64,000 nt of DNA from positions 1,154,847 through 1,218,846 of the forward strand of contig CBDFLD010000022.1 in NCBI GenBank assembly GCA_965249005.1. The letters are read 5' to 3'. The first letter of the stretch is position 1, and each line of letters opens with the position of its first letter. The DNA is from CBDFLD01 sp965249005 (GTDB lineage: Bacteria; Acidobacteriota; UBA6911). Below, piece after piece: positions 44,526 through 52,440 of this stretch. The notes under the pieces were generated by a model. The model had not been told where the DNA came from. It worked only from the letters and a program-made list of their open reading frames with translations, and did not search any database. Position numbers and translations under genes: made by a program.

Positions 44526-44657
44526 TCAGCGCTGACTGGCGCAACGCGCCAGTCGCTTGGGAACGTAACTGCGCAGCGCACCGTGAAAAAACGTGGTTTT
44601 TGACGATTTGCTAAGTTACACGCATAGCAGCAGATCCGCGAGCAGTTACTTAAGAGC
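44526..44657 (-). repeat. dispersed structured repeat, copy D
   Basis: Minus-orientation copy, very close to A and B, with the same outer arm, A/T hairpin and GACTGGCGC-GTT-GCGCCAGTC hairpin. It is followed within a few bases by a partial copy of the last hairpin (44656-44690). Confidence 0.87.
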
Positions 44658-44690
44658 TATCAGCGACTGACCGGCACGTCGGTCACTTGG
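44656..44690 (-). repeat. partial repeat: isolated third-hairpin module
   Basis: On the minus strand this reads CCAAGTGACCG-ACGTGC-CGGTCAGTCGCTG, which matches the 3' end of copy E (CCAAGTGACCGG... CCGGTCAGTCGCTG) with a shorter stem. It suggests that the hairpin module can exist separately or that an adjoining second copy was deleted. Confidence 0.6.
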
Positions 44691-44754
44691 TAAAAGAAAG
44701 GTCACTGCCAACTGGCCGAGGGTCCGAGTCGCGGAAGACGGAAGGGCTGACGGC

Positions 44755-45972
44755 CTAGTTACTGCTCTGGCGGAGGAGCACGCGGGCCTGGTAAAGCCAC
44801 TTTCGATTTTCCTTACGGAAAAAACGTGGATTCTTTCGAGCTTCCGTGACGATCAGCTCGAGCTGCCGGATCATCTCCTCGACGTTGCCCTCTCTTCGGT
44901 ATGCCAAGGCCAGCCAGTAACGCCCTTCCGGATCCGAGCTGCGGCCCTGAAGGAAGTGATTCAGGAATTCCATGGCTTTTTGCCTTTCTCCCGCGTGGAG
45001 GTAACCTTTTCCCACTTCGCGAAAGATATCTCCCAGACCATACTCTGGATTGATCCGGTACGTCTCTTCGTATTGTTCGAGAGCATTTTCCCAGTCCTGC
45101 TCCGCCTCATAGGCCTTCCCCATGGAGTAATGGTAGTCCGGATCTTGCGGATCGATTTCCTGCGCGCTCCCGAAATAGCGCTTGGCCGCAACGAAATTAC
45201 CGCGTTGCAGGTGAATCAACCCCAGTTGATAGTGGGCATCCGCATCTTGCGGGTTCGTTGTCAGACTCTGCAGGTGCCGGCGCAGATCCGCCTCCTTTGA
45301 GCCGAAGGGAAGATACTCCTGAAAACGACGATACAGAATAATGATCACCGGTATCATGAAGAAAAGAGGGAGGCTAAAGACAAACGCCATCAAGAAACCG
45401 AAGATCGGGAGGGTGAAAAATGCTAGCCCAAAAGCCGCGATGGCAGCCGTGACCGGAATGTAGCTCAGCTCCTTCACGATCCATATTGTATAGAAGACAA
45501 AGAGAAGAATGAGCATCAGCGATCCGAAGCTGACGCCCACGGGGCCGAACTCCACGAACTGCGGAACCCCCCATTGAAGAGGGGCAGAGACCAGGAACAG
45601 GCCGCCCCAAACGGGCAGGAGCGCAGAGATGTACCTTCGATATTCTTCCCTCGTAAAGGAGAATCCGAGCCCATCGCCCGACAGGGCGTTGCACAGACCG
45701 GCCAGCACCGGAATATAGGCAGCGGTGAAGAAAAGCAAGGTTTGAATGAGGTTCAGTTGATAGAAGCCGCTCCAGAAGCCCTGTTCTCGCTCAAGCGGAT
45801 TTACCTCCACGCCGTATGTAGAATTGCGAATCAAGACAAAGGCCACGAAACCGATACAGAACAAACCGACGCTCCAGCCCACCTCTCGCCTTCGGGCAAG
45901 TGATTCGATCGACCTCGGCCGCAGCAGGAAAACGCCTAGGAGATCTTGCAGAATATCGTTGAGCAGGCTCAT
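44755..45972 (-). CDS. membrane protein with Yip1-like N-terminus and TPR repeats
   Basis: A 405-residue protein. The first approximately 230 residues hold five or six membrane segments (VGLFCIGFVAFVLI, LIQTLLFFTAAYIPVLAGL, LLPVWGGLFLVSAPL, LMLILLFVFYTIWIV, LPLFFMIPVIIIL), resembling Yip1-family proteins. The C-terminal approximately 170 residues are tetratricopeptide repeats (ADAHYQLGLIHLQRGNFVAAKRYF, PDYHYSMGKAYEAEQDWENALEQYEET, PEGRYWLALAYRREGN). It probably acts as an inner-membrane scaffold. Its ATG overlaps the stop of the response-regulator gene by four bases, so it is likely translationally coupled and may be a target or accessory of that system. Confidence 0.78.
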   Translation of the reverse strand: MSLLNDILQDLLGVFLLRPRSIESLARRREVGWSVGLFCIGFVAFVLIRNSTYGVEVNPLEREQGFWSGFYQLNLIQTLLFFTAAYIPVLAGLCNALSGDGLGFSFTREEYRRYISALLPVWGGLFLVSAPLQWGVPQFVEFGPVGVSFGSLMLILLFVFYTIWIVKELSYIPVTAAIAAFGLAFFTLPIFGFLMAFVFSLPLFFMIPVIIILYRRFQEYLPFGSKEADLRRHLQSLTTNPQDADAHYQLGLIHLQRGNFVAAKRYFGSAQEIDPQDPDYHYSMGKAYEAEQDWENALEQYEETYRINPEYGLGDIFREVGKGYLHAGERQKAMEFLNHFLQGRSSDPEGRYWLALAYRREGNVEEMIRQLELIVTEARKNPRFFRKENRKWLYQARVLLRQSSN

Positions 45973-46655
45973 GGACTGAGTTGGTACCCCACGCCGTAGA
46001 CCGTTAGGATATGCTTCGGGTTCTTGTAATCCTGCTCGATCTTCTTGCGAAGCTTCACAATGAAGTTGTCCACCGTTCTGTTTGTCGGGTAACTTTCTCT
46101 TCCCCAGACGCGGTCGAGGATGACATCGCGTGAAACAGGTTGATTGACGTGCGCGAGCAACAGCTTGAACAACTCGACTTCGTAACGAGACAGCGCAAAC
46201 TGCTTCTTTCCCTTCGTGACGCTGAAGTGCCGGACATCCACCGTGCTGGATCCAACCCGAACGGACTCGGACTCGAAGCGGTAGGGACCCTGCCGCCGCA
46301 AGAGTGCCTTTACCCGGGCCAGCAGCTCTCCGACGCTGAAGGGCTTGGTCATGTAGTCGTCCGCTCCGACCTCGAGTCCCCGAATCTTGTCATAGTCTTG
46401 TGACTTGGCGGTCAGCATGATGATCGGAGTATCGAGCTTGAGTTTCCGGATTCGCTCGCAAACCTGATAACCGTTAACATCCGGCAGCATGAGGTCGAGA
46501 ATCACGCAGTCTGGTTGCAGATCGGCGACAGCGGCAAGTCCCTGTTCCCCAGTCTCCGCCGTTCGAACTTCGTAACCCTCGAACTCGAATATGTCCCTCA
46601 GCCCTCTTGCGAGCTCGCGTTCGTCTTCGATGATGAGTACAGTCTGCATCGCCAC
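45969..46655 (-). CDS. OmpR/PhoB-family response regulator
   Basis: The 228 residues comprise a receiver domain (IIEDERELARGLRDIFE, phosphoacceptor Asp in DCVILDLMLPDVNG, Thr in IIMLTAKSQD, Lys in YMTKPFSVGELLARV) and a winged-helix OmpR/PhoB DNA-binding domain (FALSRYEVELFKLLLAHVNQPVSRDVILDRVWGRE, then RTVDNFIVKLRKKIE). It pairs with the sensor kinase directly upstream (9 bp gap) and the TPR membrane gene directly downstream. The target genes are unknown. Confidence 0.95.
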   Translation of the reverse strand: MAMQTVLIIEDERELARGLRDIFEFEGYEVRTAETGEQGLAAVADLQPDCVILDLMLPDVNGYQVCERIRKLKLDTPIIMLTAKSQDYDKIRGLEVGADDYMTKPFSVGELLARVKALLRRQGPYRFESESVRVGSSTVDVRHFSVTKGKKQFALSRYEVELFKLLLAHVNQPVSRDVILDRVWGRESYPTNRTVDNFIVKLRKKIEQDYKNPKHILTVYGVGYQLSP

Positions 46656-46664
46656 GGACTTCCG

Positions 46665-48221
46665 TCAGTCTTCTATCTCGGCCGTTTCCAACCGAAGTGG
46701 AATTCTCAGGGTGAACTTGCTTCCCTTGCCGGGCTCACTCTCGATCAGAACCCGCCCCCGATGCATCTGCGCCACGTGCTTGGTAATGGAAAGGCCGATT
46801 CCGCTGCCCCGAATAAGCTGCACCTGTGCACTGTTTCCTCGATAGAACTTCTCAAAAATCTTCTCCTGCTCGGCTAGCGCGATTCCGACACCTCTGTCGC
46901 TCACGGCAAGTTCAATGTGGCCGTCGCTGCGCCCCACCGAGATTGTGATGTGTTTTCCGCCCCCCGAGTACTTGAGCGCGTTGTCTAACAGGTTGAAAAA
47001 GGCCATGGTCAACGCGTTGGAATCCGCCAGGATCTCTGGCGTCTCCGGGTCGAGGAGACATTGCACCTCGAAGCCCTGACTTTCAATCTGATGACGATAG
47101 GCGCTCAAGCCCTCCGAAACCAGCATTGAAACGTTTGTCCTCTCGAATCGGTCCCCCCGCCGCCCCTGCTCCAGACTCGCGAAGTCGAGCAGATTCGCAA
47201 TCAGCCGGTCCATGCGACCGCTCTCCTTGTGGATGATCCCATAGTACTCCTGGCGAGCTGTGTCATCTCTGACTTTGTTGCTCACCAGAATCTCGCTGAA
47301 CATGCGTATGAGGGACAGGGGTGTCTTCAACTCATGACTCACATTGCTGATAAAGTCCTCCTTCAAGCGAACCAATTGTCGCTCTCGACGGCCCGCAAAG
47401 TAAATAACTACGACGCTCGAAGCCACCAGCAACATGCTCAAAGTGATCAGAAACAGAGTCAATCTCCGCTGCCCCGCGATTTCGCTCTCGATTTCACTGA
47501 AGCTCCGCGGAGCGATCTGCAGTATCCACTTGTAGAACGTACTGGGGAAGCGCGACTCATGAAAATACTTTCCGGAGCGAATCACGGGCTCGTTGTAGAT
47601 CGCATTGTTGTCAAAATCTACGATGCTCACGTGATATCCGCTGAGATCCCTGAGGTATTTATCAATGAGATCGATGATTTTTGAGGGATTGGTCTGAAAA
47701 ACGAGCAGCAGCCGGGCTCCATCCCGATTCTCTTTCAGCGCATACGAAGCGAAGAAGTAGTCGTCCTGCCGATCTTTGTGCAGATGATTGGTTTCCCCGG
47801 GCTGGAGCCTGGACAACTCCAGTTCGCGGCAGTGAAAGCTCCTCCTGAAGGGATAGTAGAATTGGCGAAGGTCTTCCTGCCAGGGGGGATAGACGATCTC
47901 ACAAGTCTCGGGATCTACGATCCAGGCCTGATCAATGTTGAAATCCTCCGATTTGATCCTCTCGATCACCTCACCCCAGCTATCCGGGTTGTCCACGTCG
48001 ACCATCTCGTAGAGCGCTCGATCATTCTCGATGATACTTTGCTCAATCTGCTCAATATTCTCTTCCACCAGACTGATGTTGCTCTGGACCAGTGTGTCCT
48101 CGATGACGCTTGTTCTTTCGACGCTGAGGATACTGAGCACCGCAGTGGAGACTATGATCGCCACGATAGCCCAAGCGACGATGACCTTGTTGTCGAAACT
48201 ATCCAGGAACGGAAATCTCAT
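46665..48221 (-). CDS. membrane sensor histidine kinase
   Basis: A 518-residue kinase that would phosphorylate the adjacent response regulator. The N-terminal membrane segment is IVAWAIVAIIVSTAVLSILSV, followed by a periplasmic sensor domain of about 240 residues, unrecognised, with a second membrane helix FLITLSMLLVASSVVVIYF. Then comes HisKA with FISNVSHELKTPLSLIRMFSEIL (phospho-His) and HATPase with FNLLDNALKYSGGG, SDRGVGIALAEQEKIFEKFYRG and GSGIGLSITKHVAQMH. No HAMP domain is obvious between. The ATG at 48221 is chosen because upstream residues are not membrane-like. Confidence 0.93.
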   Translation of the reverse strand: MRFPFLDSFDNKVIVAWAIVAIIVSTAVLSILSVERTSVIEDTLVQSNISLVEENIEQIEQSIIENDRALYEMVDVDNPDSWGEVIERIKSEDFNIDQAWIVDPETCEIVYPPWQEDLRQFYYPFRRSFHCRELELSRLQPGETNHLHKDRQDDYFFASYALKENRDGARLLLVFQTNPSKIIDLIDKYLRDLSGYHVSIVDFDNNAIYNEPVIRSGKYFHESRFPSTFYKWILQIAPRSFSEIESEIAGQRRLTLFLITLSMLLVASSVVVIYFAGRRERQLVRLKEDFISNVSHELKTPLSLIRMFSEILVSNKVRDDTARQEYYGIIHKESGRMDRLIANLLDFASLEQGRRGDRFERTNVSMLVSEGLSAYRHQIESQGFEVQCLLDPETPEILADSNALTMAFFNLLDNALKYSGGGKHITISVGRSDGHIELAVSDRGVGIALAEQEKIFEKFYRGNSAQVQLIRGSGIGLSITKHVAQMHRGRVLIESEPGKGSKFTLRIPLRLETAEIED

Positions 48222-48348
48222 AGCGACGAGGCTCCAATCGCACCTTCTCGCGGGCATCTGACACTGGATTACCCGGAAAAGAGAACGGCCCTTTACGGGC
48301 GCTCGCCGAAGCAACGGGTCCCCAGCTTCGCCCCGGTGCGGGTTGGAT

Positions 48349-48377
48349 TTGCACAATTCTCACGCCCATTATACGAT
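48349..48377 (+). promoter_or_regulatory. putative sigma-70 promoter of the Mrp-like operon
   Basis: TTGCAC (48349-48354) and TACGAT (48372-48377) have a 17-base spacer and lie about 110 bases ahead of the mrpE GTG, in the 265-bp gap that separates this operon from the divergent kinase. A reasonable but unproven match. Confidence 0.45.
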
Positions 48378-48486
48378 ACGGGATCTCGTTTACGGATACT
48401 GTGGCTGCACTGTTGTCCATGAACGGGCGGATCCGGACTCGGCGATTCGGCTGAGTGAGACCTGTATTTCGACGGAGCCAGATACT

Positions 48487-49026
48487 GTGAAAGCCACCTT
48501 CGTGCAGGGCCTAGCTCTGATGGGGCTCTGGTTCCTCTTGAGCGGCAAGTGGGATCCTTTGCACATTTCACTGGGTGTTCTTTCCGTCCTCTTCGTCCTT
48601 CGGTTCAATCGTCGTATCCAGGACAGCCATGCGGAAACCGATTCTATCCCGGAATGGGAGTCGATTCGGCTGCTGCAATTGATCCGGTTCATCCCTTGGC
48701 TAGTATGGCAAATGCTTGTCGCGAACATCCAGGTATTGTTGATTGTCCTCAACCCCCGGATGCCGATCGACCCCGCCATGCTGCGCTTCCGAATGCACTA
48801 CACGAACACTGCGGCCAAGATCATTCTGGGCCACTCCATTACGCTGACGCCGGGAACGCTTTCGATCAAGATCGATGGGGATCAAATCCTGGTTCACGCG
48901 CTCACCCATCAGGCTTTTAGAAGTTTGATCGACGGTACTCTCCCGACCAAAGTAGCGGGGTTGTTTCACCACCACACTCCGGATGTGATCTCGGACTTCC
49001 AGGTCATCCGAATCGGTGAGCGTTGA
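48487..49026 (+). CDS. mrpE: Mrp/Mnh antiporter subunit E
   Basis: MrpE is a small membrane subunit of multisubunit cation/proton antiporters. The protein has the N-terminal GLALMGLWFLLSG segment, a second hydrophobic segment (IRFIPWLVWQMLVANIQVLLIVL) and the conserved cytoplasmic part HSITLTPGTLSIKIDGDQILVHAL (family motif SITLTPGT). The GTG at 48487 with GGAG nine bases upstream gives 179 residues; the frame is open farther upstream but without family-like residues. First gene of the operon. Confidence 0.88.
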   Translation: MKATFVQGLALMGLWFLLSGKWDPLHISLGVLSVLFVLRFNRRIQDSHAETDSIPEWESIRLLQLIRFIPWLVWQMLVANIQVLLIVLNPRMPIDPAMLRFRMHYTNTAAKIILGHSITLTPGTLSIKIDGDQILVHALTHQAFRSLIDGTLPTKVAGLFHHHTPDVISDFQVIRIGER

Positions 49027-49029
49027 GAC

Positions 49030-49296
49030 ATGGAGACCTTTCTCATATACCTGACCGTTGCGTTGACCATCATCATCATTATCCCGTTCTATCGAGTGCT
49101 CCAGGGTCCCACCGTGTTTGACCGTTTGCTCGGGGCCAGTGCTATTGGAGCCAAGACAATGGTTTTGATCTGTCTCTTCGGCCACATATACGGGCGTATG
49201 GATATGTTTGTCGATATCACCATAGCCTATGCAATCTTGAACTTTATCAGCGTGATCGCCATCGCGAAGTACTTTGGAAGCTCAACAGAATCATGA
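49030..49296 (+). CDS. mrpF: Mrp/Mnh antiporter subunit F
   Basis: An 88-residue membrane protein with three helices. The motif PFYRVLQGPTVFDRLLGASAIGAKTM (RxxxGPTxxDRxxA) is diagnostic of MrpF, and VDITIAYAILNFISVIAIAKYF closes it. In the complex F helps shape the membrane arm; it was once linked to bile-salt efflux. It starts three bases after mrpE and overlaps mrpG by four. Confidence 0.92.
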   Translation: METFLIYLTVALTIIIIIPFYRVLQGPTVFDRLLGASAIGAKTMVLICLFGHIYGRMDMFVDITIAYAILNFISVIAIAKYFGSSTES

Positions 49297-49607
49297 CCAT
49301 CTCCGACTGGCTCTCTCTCGTGCTTCTGATATTCGGTGCATTCTTGATGCTCGGAGGCAGCATCGGGATGATTCGGTTGCCCGATTTCTATTCGCGGACC
49401 CACGCAACCGGCAAGACCGACACTTTCGGGATTATTCTCGTTCTCACCGGTCTGGCCGTGCACGAAGGTCCCACCCTTAGCAGCGTCAAGCTCGTCATCG
49501 CCATTTTGTTTGTCGCCGTCGTCAATCCCACCGCTGTACATGCACTGGCCGACGCGGCCTTGCGGGTTGGATTGAAGCCACAGCCACCGTCGCGGAAGAG
49601 AGGCTGA
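49293..49607 (+). CDS. mrpG: Mrp/Mnh antiporter subunit G
   Basis: A 104-residue subunit with the typical motif GGSIGMIRLPDFYSRTHATGKTDTFGI (R-PDxYxRxHAxxKxxT). Three membrane segments are predicted. In the complex G and B lie close to the putative sodium pathway. Translationally coupled to mrpF (ATGA overlap). Confidence 0.92.
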   Translation: MTISDWLSLVLLIFGAFLMLGGSIGMIRLPDFYSRTHATGKTDTFGIILVLTGLAVHEGPTLSSVKLVIAILFVAVVNPTAVHALADAALRVGLKPQPPSRKRG

Positions 49608-49608
49608 A

Positions 49609-49857
49609 TTGCTTGCTTTCCAGATTGAGGCTACCCTCTTCGTTTTTCTCCTGCTAGCAGCCGTGGCGGCCCTGGAGGTAAGAGATTTGTTGGCCGCTGT
49701 GGTGTCGCTTACCATATTCAGTTTCGTCTCGGCTCTGCTGTTTGTTGCCATGGGTGCGGTCGACGTTGGTTTCACCGAGGCGGTCGTCGGAGCGGGACTT
49801 ATCGGCGTGCTGTACATCGTAGCTATCTATCGAACCACGAACAGGAGTATCGATTGA
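49609..49857 (+). CDS. DUF4040/MbhD-like membrane subunit
   Basis: An 82-residue three-helix protein. The pattern EATLFVFLLLAAVAALEVRDLLAAVVSLTIFSF, followed by DVGFTEAVVGAGLIGVLYIVA, matches the DUF4040 region that in large MrpA proteins forms part of the C-terminal domain. It is a separate small subunit (MbhD) in archaeal membrane-bound hydrogenases. The start codon is TTG at 49609, one base after the mrpG stop. Confidence 0.8.
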   Translation: MLAFQIEATLFVFLLLAAVAALEVRDLLAAVVSLTIFSFVSALLFVAMGAVDVGFTEAVVGAGLIGVLYIVAIYRTTNRSID

Positions 49858-50147
49858 GGATCATTTCGATCATCTGTCTGATGGCCTTTGGAGCAGGAAT
49901 GATCTACGTCTCGTTGGCGCTTCCGCATTACATGGACGTGAATGCACCGGCCAACCGGGGCACCAGTCTCTCGGGTGAGCCGAACCCCTCGGCTTACTAC
50001 ATACAGAATGCTCGACGGGACGCAGACACGGCAAACATCGTCACTGTCATTCTGGCCGACTATCGGAGCTTCGACACACTGGGGGAGGTCGTGGTTATTT
50101 TCACCGCAGGGTTTGCCTGCCTACTGGTATTGAGAAGACAAGCATGA
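49854..50147 (+). CDS. MbhE-like membrane subunit
   Basis: A 97-residue protein corresponding to the MbhE-like region of MrpA. It has an N-terminal membrane helix, a polar segment (SGEPNPSAYYIQNARRDADTANIVTVILADYRSFDTLGE, here only described in part) and a second helix VVIFTAGFACLLVL. The NIVTVILADYRSFDTLGE signature is shared with the MrpA C-terminus and MbhE. The start codon is TTG, with AGGAG ahead, inside the stop codon of the preceding gene. Confidence 0.8.
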   Translation: MRIISIICLMAFGAGMIYVSLALPHYMDVNAPANRGTSLSGEPNPSAYYIQNARRDADTANIVTVILADYRSFDTLGEVVVIFTAGFACLLVLRRQA

Positions 50148-50584
50148 GCGATCCGTCTCCAAGTGTCGTTGTTCGTTTCGTCAGCCGGCACCTCGTCCCT
50201 TTTATTCAAATTTTCGCTCTCTATACCTTGTTTCACGGCCACTATGGGCCTGGAGGCGGTTTTCAGGGAGGCGCCACCATCGCGGCCAGCCTGATTCTCA
50301 TCCGCCTGGCACTTGGACGCCGCGGGGGCCAGCTTCAGTTCAGAGATACGCTCGAGGTGCCCATCGGCACCTTGGGCGTATTCGTGTATTTTGGCACGGG
50401 CTTGGTTGCGATGTTGATGGGCGGGGCTTATCTGGAATACTCGGCGCTTACGCTAGCTGGATGGACGCATGCGGAAACCAGGTCGCTCGGGATATTGATC
50501 GTTGAAACCGGAGTTGCAATCGCTCTCTCGGCGATGCTCGTTCTCATCTTCGACAATCTGATGCGAGGTGCAGATCGTGAGTGA
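50144..50584 (+). CDS. mrpB: Mrp/Mnh antiporter subunit B
   Basis: A 146-residue, four-helix subunit. It contains FIQIFALYTLFHGHYGPGGGFQGGATIAASLIL (the MrpB motif HGHxxPGGGFQGG) and further helices at VFVYFGTGLVAMLMGG and ILIVETGVAIALSAMLVLI. It corresponds to MbhF in the archaeal order. Overlaps the previous gene by four bases. Confidence 0.92.
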   Translation: MSDPSPSVVVRFVSRHLVPFIQIFALYTLFHGHYGPGGGFQGGATIAASLILIRLALGRRGGQLQFRDTLEVPIGTLGVFVYFGTGLVAMLMGGAYLEYSALTLAGWTHAETRSLGILIVETGVAIALSAMLVLIFDNLMRGADRE

Positions 50585-50945
50585 ACTCTTTCTGGGCTAC
50601 TTCGCATACTGGTTCATCATTGCGCTCATGATCCTGGGTTTCTACGGAATGGTTCTGAAGCGAAACCTGGTCAAAAAGCTGATCGGCATGACAATCATGC
50701 AGGCGTCCATCATCATGCTGTTCGTGGCGCTGGCTGCGAAAGACGGCGCCACGGTACCGATCAACGAGAATGGCGCCGACCAACCAGACCCGGCGCACTA
50801 CATCAATCCCCTTCCCCACACCCTGATGCTGACTGCCATCGTCGTGGGGGCCGCCACCGTCGGCGTGGCATTCTCACTTCTCATCAGTATTTACCGGGAT
50901 TATGAGACGCTCGATGAGTCTGAGCTGCTCGATAGGATGCGATGA
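50577..50945 (+). CDS. mrpC: Mrp/Mnh antiporter subunit C (NuoK-like)
   Basis: A 122-residue homologue of NuoK with three helices and the motif GFYGMVLKRNLVKKLIGMTIMQASIIMLFVAL. The pattern DPAHYINPLPHTLMLTAIVVGAATVGVAF is typical of MrpC, including the PLPHTLMLTAIVVG signature. The start is taken as the GTG at 50577 because GAGG stands eight bases upstream; another GTG at 50568 lacks an SD. Overlaps both neighbours. Confidence 0.92.
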   Translation: MSELFLGYFAYWFIIALMILGFYGMVLKRNLVKKLIGMTIMQASIIMLFVALAAKDGATVPINENGADQPDPAHYINPLPHTLMLTAIVVGAATVGVAFSLLISIYRDYETLDESELLDRMR

Positions 50946-52432
50946 TTGCCGCGAATCTTCCGGTCCTGATCCCAATCCTGCTTCTGCTGGCCTCGCTCTT
51001 GGTTCCTGTTTGTGGTATCTACCGGCGCACGCTCTCCTATCCCATCGTCTTGTGCACAGCCGTTCTGGCTGCCCTGCTGTCTGTGTTTGGAGTCTCCTCG
51101 GTATTGACGCGCGGGTCCCTGCATTACCATCTCGCGGGCTGGCCTCCCCCGGTGGGCATCGAGTACGTTCTCGATCCGCTGGCGTCCTTTATCCTGGTGG
51201 TAATTTTCGCCATCTCGCTTCTGGTTCTGGTCCATGCCCGGCCGAGTCTACGCCACGAGATTCCCACGAAGGAAGTTCCGTACCTTACCGTTGTCATGTT
51301 GCTGCTGGCCGGGTTTTCCGGGATCGTTCTGACCGGGGACGTATTCAACTTGTATGTGTTTCTGGAAATCTCTTCTCTGTCAAGTTATGCGTTGCTGGCA
51401 GTGGGGGACAAGAAATCCCCCGTCGCCGCCTTTCGCTACCTGATTCTGGGGACAATCGGCGCCTCTTTTTATCTCCTGGGTGTCGGGTTGCTGTATGCGA
51501 TGACGGGATCGCTGAATATGGCGGAGCTTCGAGTTTTGATCCCACAACTCGCGGACCAGCGGGTCGTCGTGGCTGCTCTCGTGTTGATCGTCTCCGGGAT
51601 AGGAATCAAGATGGCGTTGTTTCCTCTGTTTGGCTGGCTTCCCGACGCATACACCTCTGCACCATCGACGAGCACCGCCCTGATCGGATCTCTGGGTACG
51701 AAGGTGGCTGCATACGCGATGATTCGAATGCTCTTTTACGTCTTCTCACCCGCGGTCGCCCGAGACACACTTGGTTTGACCAACATCATCGCCTGGCTTT
51801 CGGCAGCTGGTATTCTCTTCGGATCGGTCATGGCCATTGCTCAAACCGATCTGAAGCGCATGTTGGCTTACAGTAGTGTTTCTCAGATCGGCTACATTGG
51901 AATCGGGATCGGGTTGGCGAACCCACTCGGATTCATTGGTGCGATCTTGCACATTTTGAACCACGCCGTCATGAAGGCCTGTCTATTCTTGGTCGCCGCG
52001 AACCTGAAAAAACAGGCAGGCCACCATAGAATCGATATGCTCGATGGAGCTCTCAGGAAGAGCATGCCGGCGACAATGTTTGCGTTCTCATTGGCAGCCC
52101 TGTCCATGGTTGGCATCCCTCCGACGGCCGGGTTCTTCAGCAAGTGGTATCTGGTACGCGCAAGCTTCGAAGAGTCCAATTGGTTCTTCGCCTTCGTTAT
52201 TCTGGCGAGTAGTCTCCTCAGCGCGGTCTACTTCTTTCGCGTCATCGAGAGGGTCTATACCGATGCCTTTGAGCACTCCCCGGCCGCGGACACTGCAAAG
52301 CCCGTGACCGAGGCTCCTTGGCCCATGGTCGGTCCAACCGTGGGGCTGGCCGTTGGGACACTGGTGCTGGGAATGCTAAACGCCTTCATTGTCTCCGGAA
52401 TTATCGAACTCATGATTCCAGCAACCCTTTAG
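50942..52432 (+). CDS. mrpD: Mrp/Mnh antiporter subunit D (NuoL/M-like), first
   Basis: A 496-residue, about 14-helix proton-translocating-type subunit. Conserved ionisable residues are visible: Glu in FNLYVFLEISSLSSYALLA (TM5-like) and Lys in GIGIKMALFPLFGWLPDAY (TM7-like). KTKVAAY-type residues occur (GSLGTKVAAYAMIR), as does DLKRMLAYSSVSQIGYIG with the Lys of the half-channel. It is the most canonical MrpD of the three. It corresponds to MbhH in the archaeal order. Confidence 0.93.
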   Translation: MIAANLPVLIPILLLLASLLVPVCGIYRRTLSYPIVLCTAVLAALLSVFGVSSVLTRGSLHYHLAGWPPPVGIEYVLDPLASFILVVIFAISLLVLVHARPSLRHEIPTKEVPYLTVVMLLLAGFSGIVLTGDVFNLYVFLEISSLSSYALLAVGDKKSPVAAFRYLILGTIGASFYLLGVGLLYAMTGSLNMAELRVLIPQLADQRVVVAALVLIVSGIGIKMALFPLFGWLPDAYTSAPSTSTALIGSLGTKVAAYAMIRMLFYVFSPAVARDTLGLTNIIAWLSAAGILFGSVMAIAQTDLKRMLAYSSVSQIGYIGIGIGLANPLGFIGAILHILNHAVMKACLFLVAANLKKQAGHHRIDMLDGALRKSMPATMFAFSLAALSMVGIPPTAGFFSKWYLVRASFEESNWFFAFVILASSLLSAVYFFRVIERVYTDAFEHSPAADTAKPVTEAPWPMVGPTVGLAVGTLVLGMLNAFIVSGIIELMIPATL

Positions 52433-52440
52433 GACCAGTG

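Noticed and set aside
48343..48486. 48-residue N-terminal extension of mrpE
   Set aside because: The sequence is not membrane-like and overlaps the probable promoter. GTG at 48487 has an SD sequence and begins the family domain.
50902..51876. 324-residue plus-strand ORF in the antiporter operon
   Set aside because: It is a shadow of the first D-type subunit in another frame, with non-membrane Ser/Arg-rich composition.
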